This document shows, one piece after another, positions 6,376-6,488 of a stretch of DNA of 6,488 nucleotides; positions within the stretch are counted from its first letter, which is position 1, and the number at the start of each line of letters is the position of its first letter. Location: assembly GCA_964569295.1 (NCBI GenBank), contig CAZMVU010000245.1:1-6488 (forward strand), written 5' to 3'. The position numbers and the translations under genes were made by a program. The notes below the pieces were generated by a model. It did not search any database, was not told the origin of the DNA, and saw only the letters and a list, made by a program, of their open reading frames with translations. The DNA comes from CAZMVU01 sp964569295. GTDB lineage: Bacteria; Hydrogenedentota; Hydrogenedentia; Hydrogenedentales; JAGMZX01.

Positions 6376-6488
6376 ACCTGCGTTGTCACCAAACCGCCAT
6401 GAACAGCCAATAGCTTTCTGCTTTTGTGCAACTCGTTAGTGCCTTAGGCACTGACTCGTATAAAGAACAACAAGAAGTTATTCGGGCA
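6376..6488. other. Right-edge non-coding stretch, more AT-rich
   Basis: After the membrane protein stop no coding frame is convincing. The stretch is clearly poorer in G and C than the rest of the window. It contains the hairpin at 6435-6455 and, just after it, TATAAA (6459-6464), which resembles a -10 element but has no acceptable -35 at normal spacing. A following gene may begin beyond the edge. Confidence 0.4.
6435..6455. repeat. Strong short inverted repeat (9-bp stem, 3-base loop)
   Basis: GTTAGTGCC and GGCACTGAC pair over nine positions (one G-T wobble) around a TTA loop. The inner AGTGCC/GGCACT arms are perfect. ACTCGT occurs as a direct repeat at both edges (6431-6436 and 6454-6459). 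It lies 59 bases after the membrane protein stop and could be a transcription end, but neither strand shows a T-run next to the stem, so an operator or the end of a small repeat element is also possible. Confidence 0.45.

Noticed and set aside
1..6488. Mobile element, CRISPR array, tRNA or rRNA
   Set aside because: I found no transposase or integrase motifs, no regularly spaced repeats, and no tRNA or rRNA signature on either strand.

Overview
The window is GC-rich, densely coding bacterial DNA. It carries two adjacent sulfatase-fold (PF00884-type) lipoproteins, a GT4 glycosyltransferase and a large unrecognised membrane protein. Clear Shine-Dalgarno sites and sigma70-like promoters show bacterial expression signals. 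PF00884 lipoproteins ending in a 'LEALGY' tail are, in my experience, common in Planctomycetota, Lentisphaerota, Hydrogenedentota and similar lineages. That placement is inference only: no rRNA or marker gene is present. I see no insertion sequence, tRNA, CRISPR array or phage gene.

Layout. Bases 1-121 are non-coding or the unresolved edge of a neighbouring gene. Two genes on the minus strand follow (122-2050 and 2149-3645). Each encodes an exported lipoprotein of the alkaline phosphatase/sulfatase superfamily, and they probably form one transcript starting upstream of the second. At 3646-3826 lies a compact divergent control region. It has a consensus-quality minus-strand promoter (TTGACA, 17-base spacer, TATACT), a plus-strand extended -10 promoter (TGCTATACT), and a perfect 14-base palindrome over the plus-strand -35. 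On the plus strand come the GT4 glycosyltransferase (3827-4945) and, 101 bases on, a membrane protein with about 12 predicted helices (5047-6375). The last 113 bases hold a strong short hairpin and no recognisable gene.

How the genes may work together. Both sulfatase-fold proteins have threonine where formylglycine sulfatases have the Cys/Ser that becomes formylglycine, while the metal-binding Asp/His residues are kept. They may therefore be phosphodiester hydrolases or phospho-substituent transferases (Thr-nucleophile chemistry as in LtaS and EptA) rather than true sulfatases. A cytosolic sugar transferase, an integral membrane protein and two lipid-anchored phospho/sulfo-type enzymes under a shared divergent control region would fit a small locus that builds and decorates an envelope glycan or lipid. 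This system-level reading is inference; the domain calls and promoter motifs come directly from the sequence.
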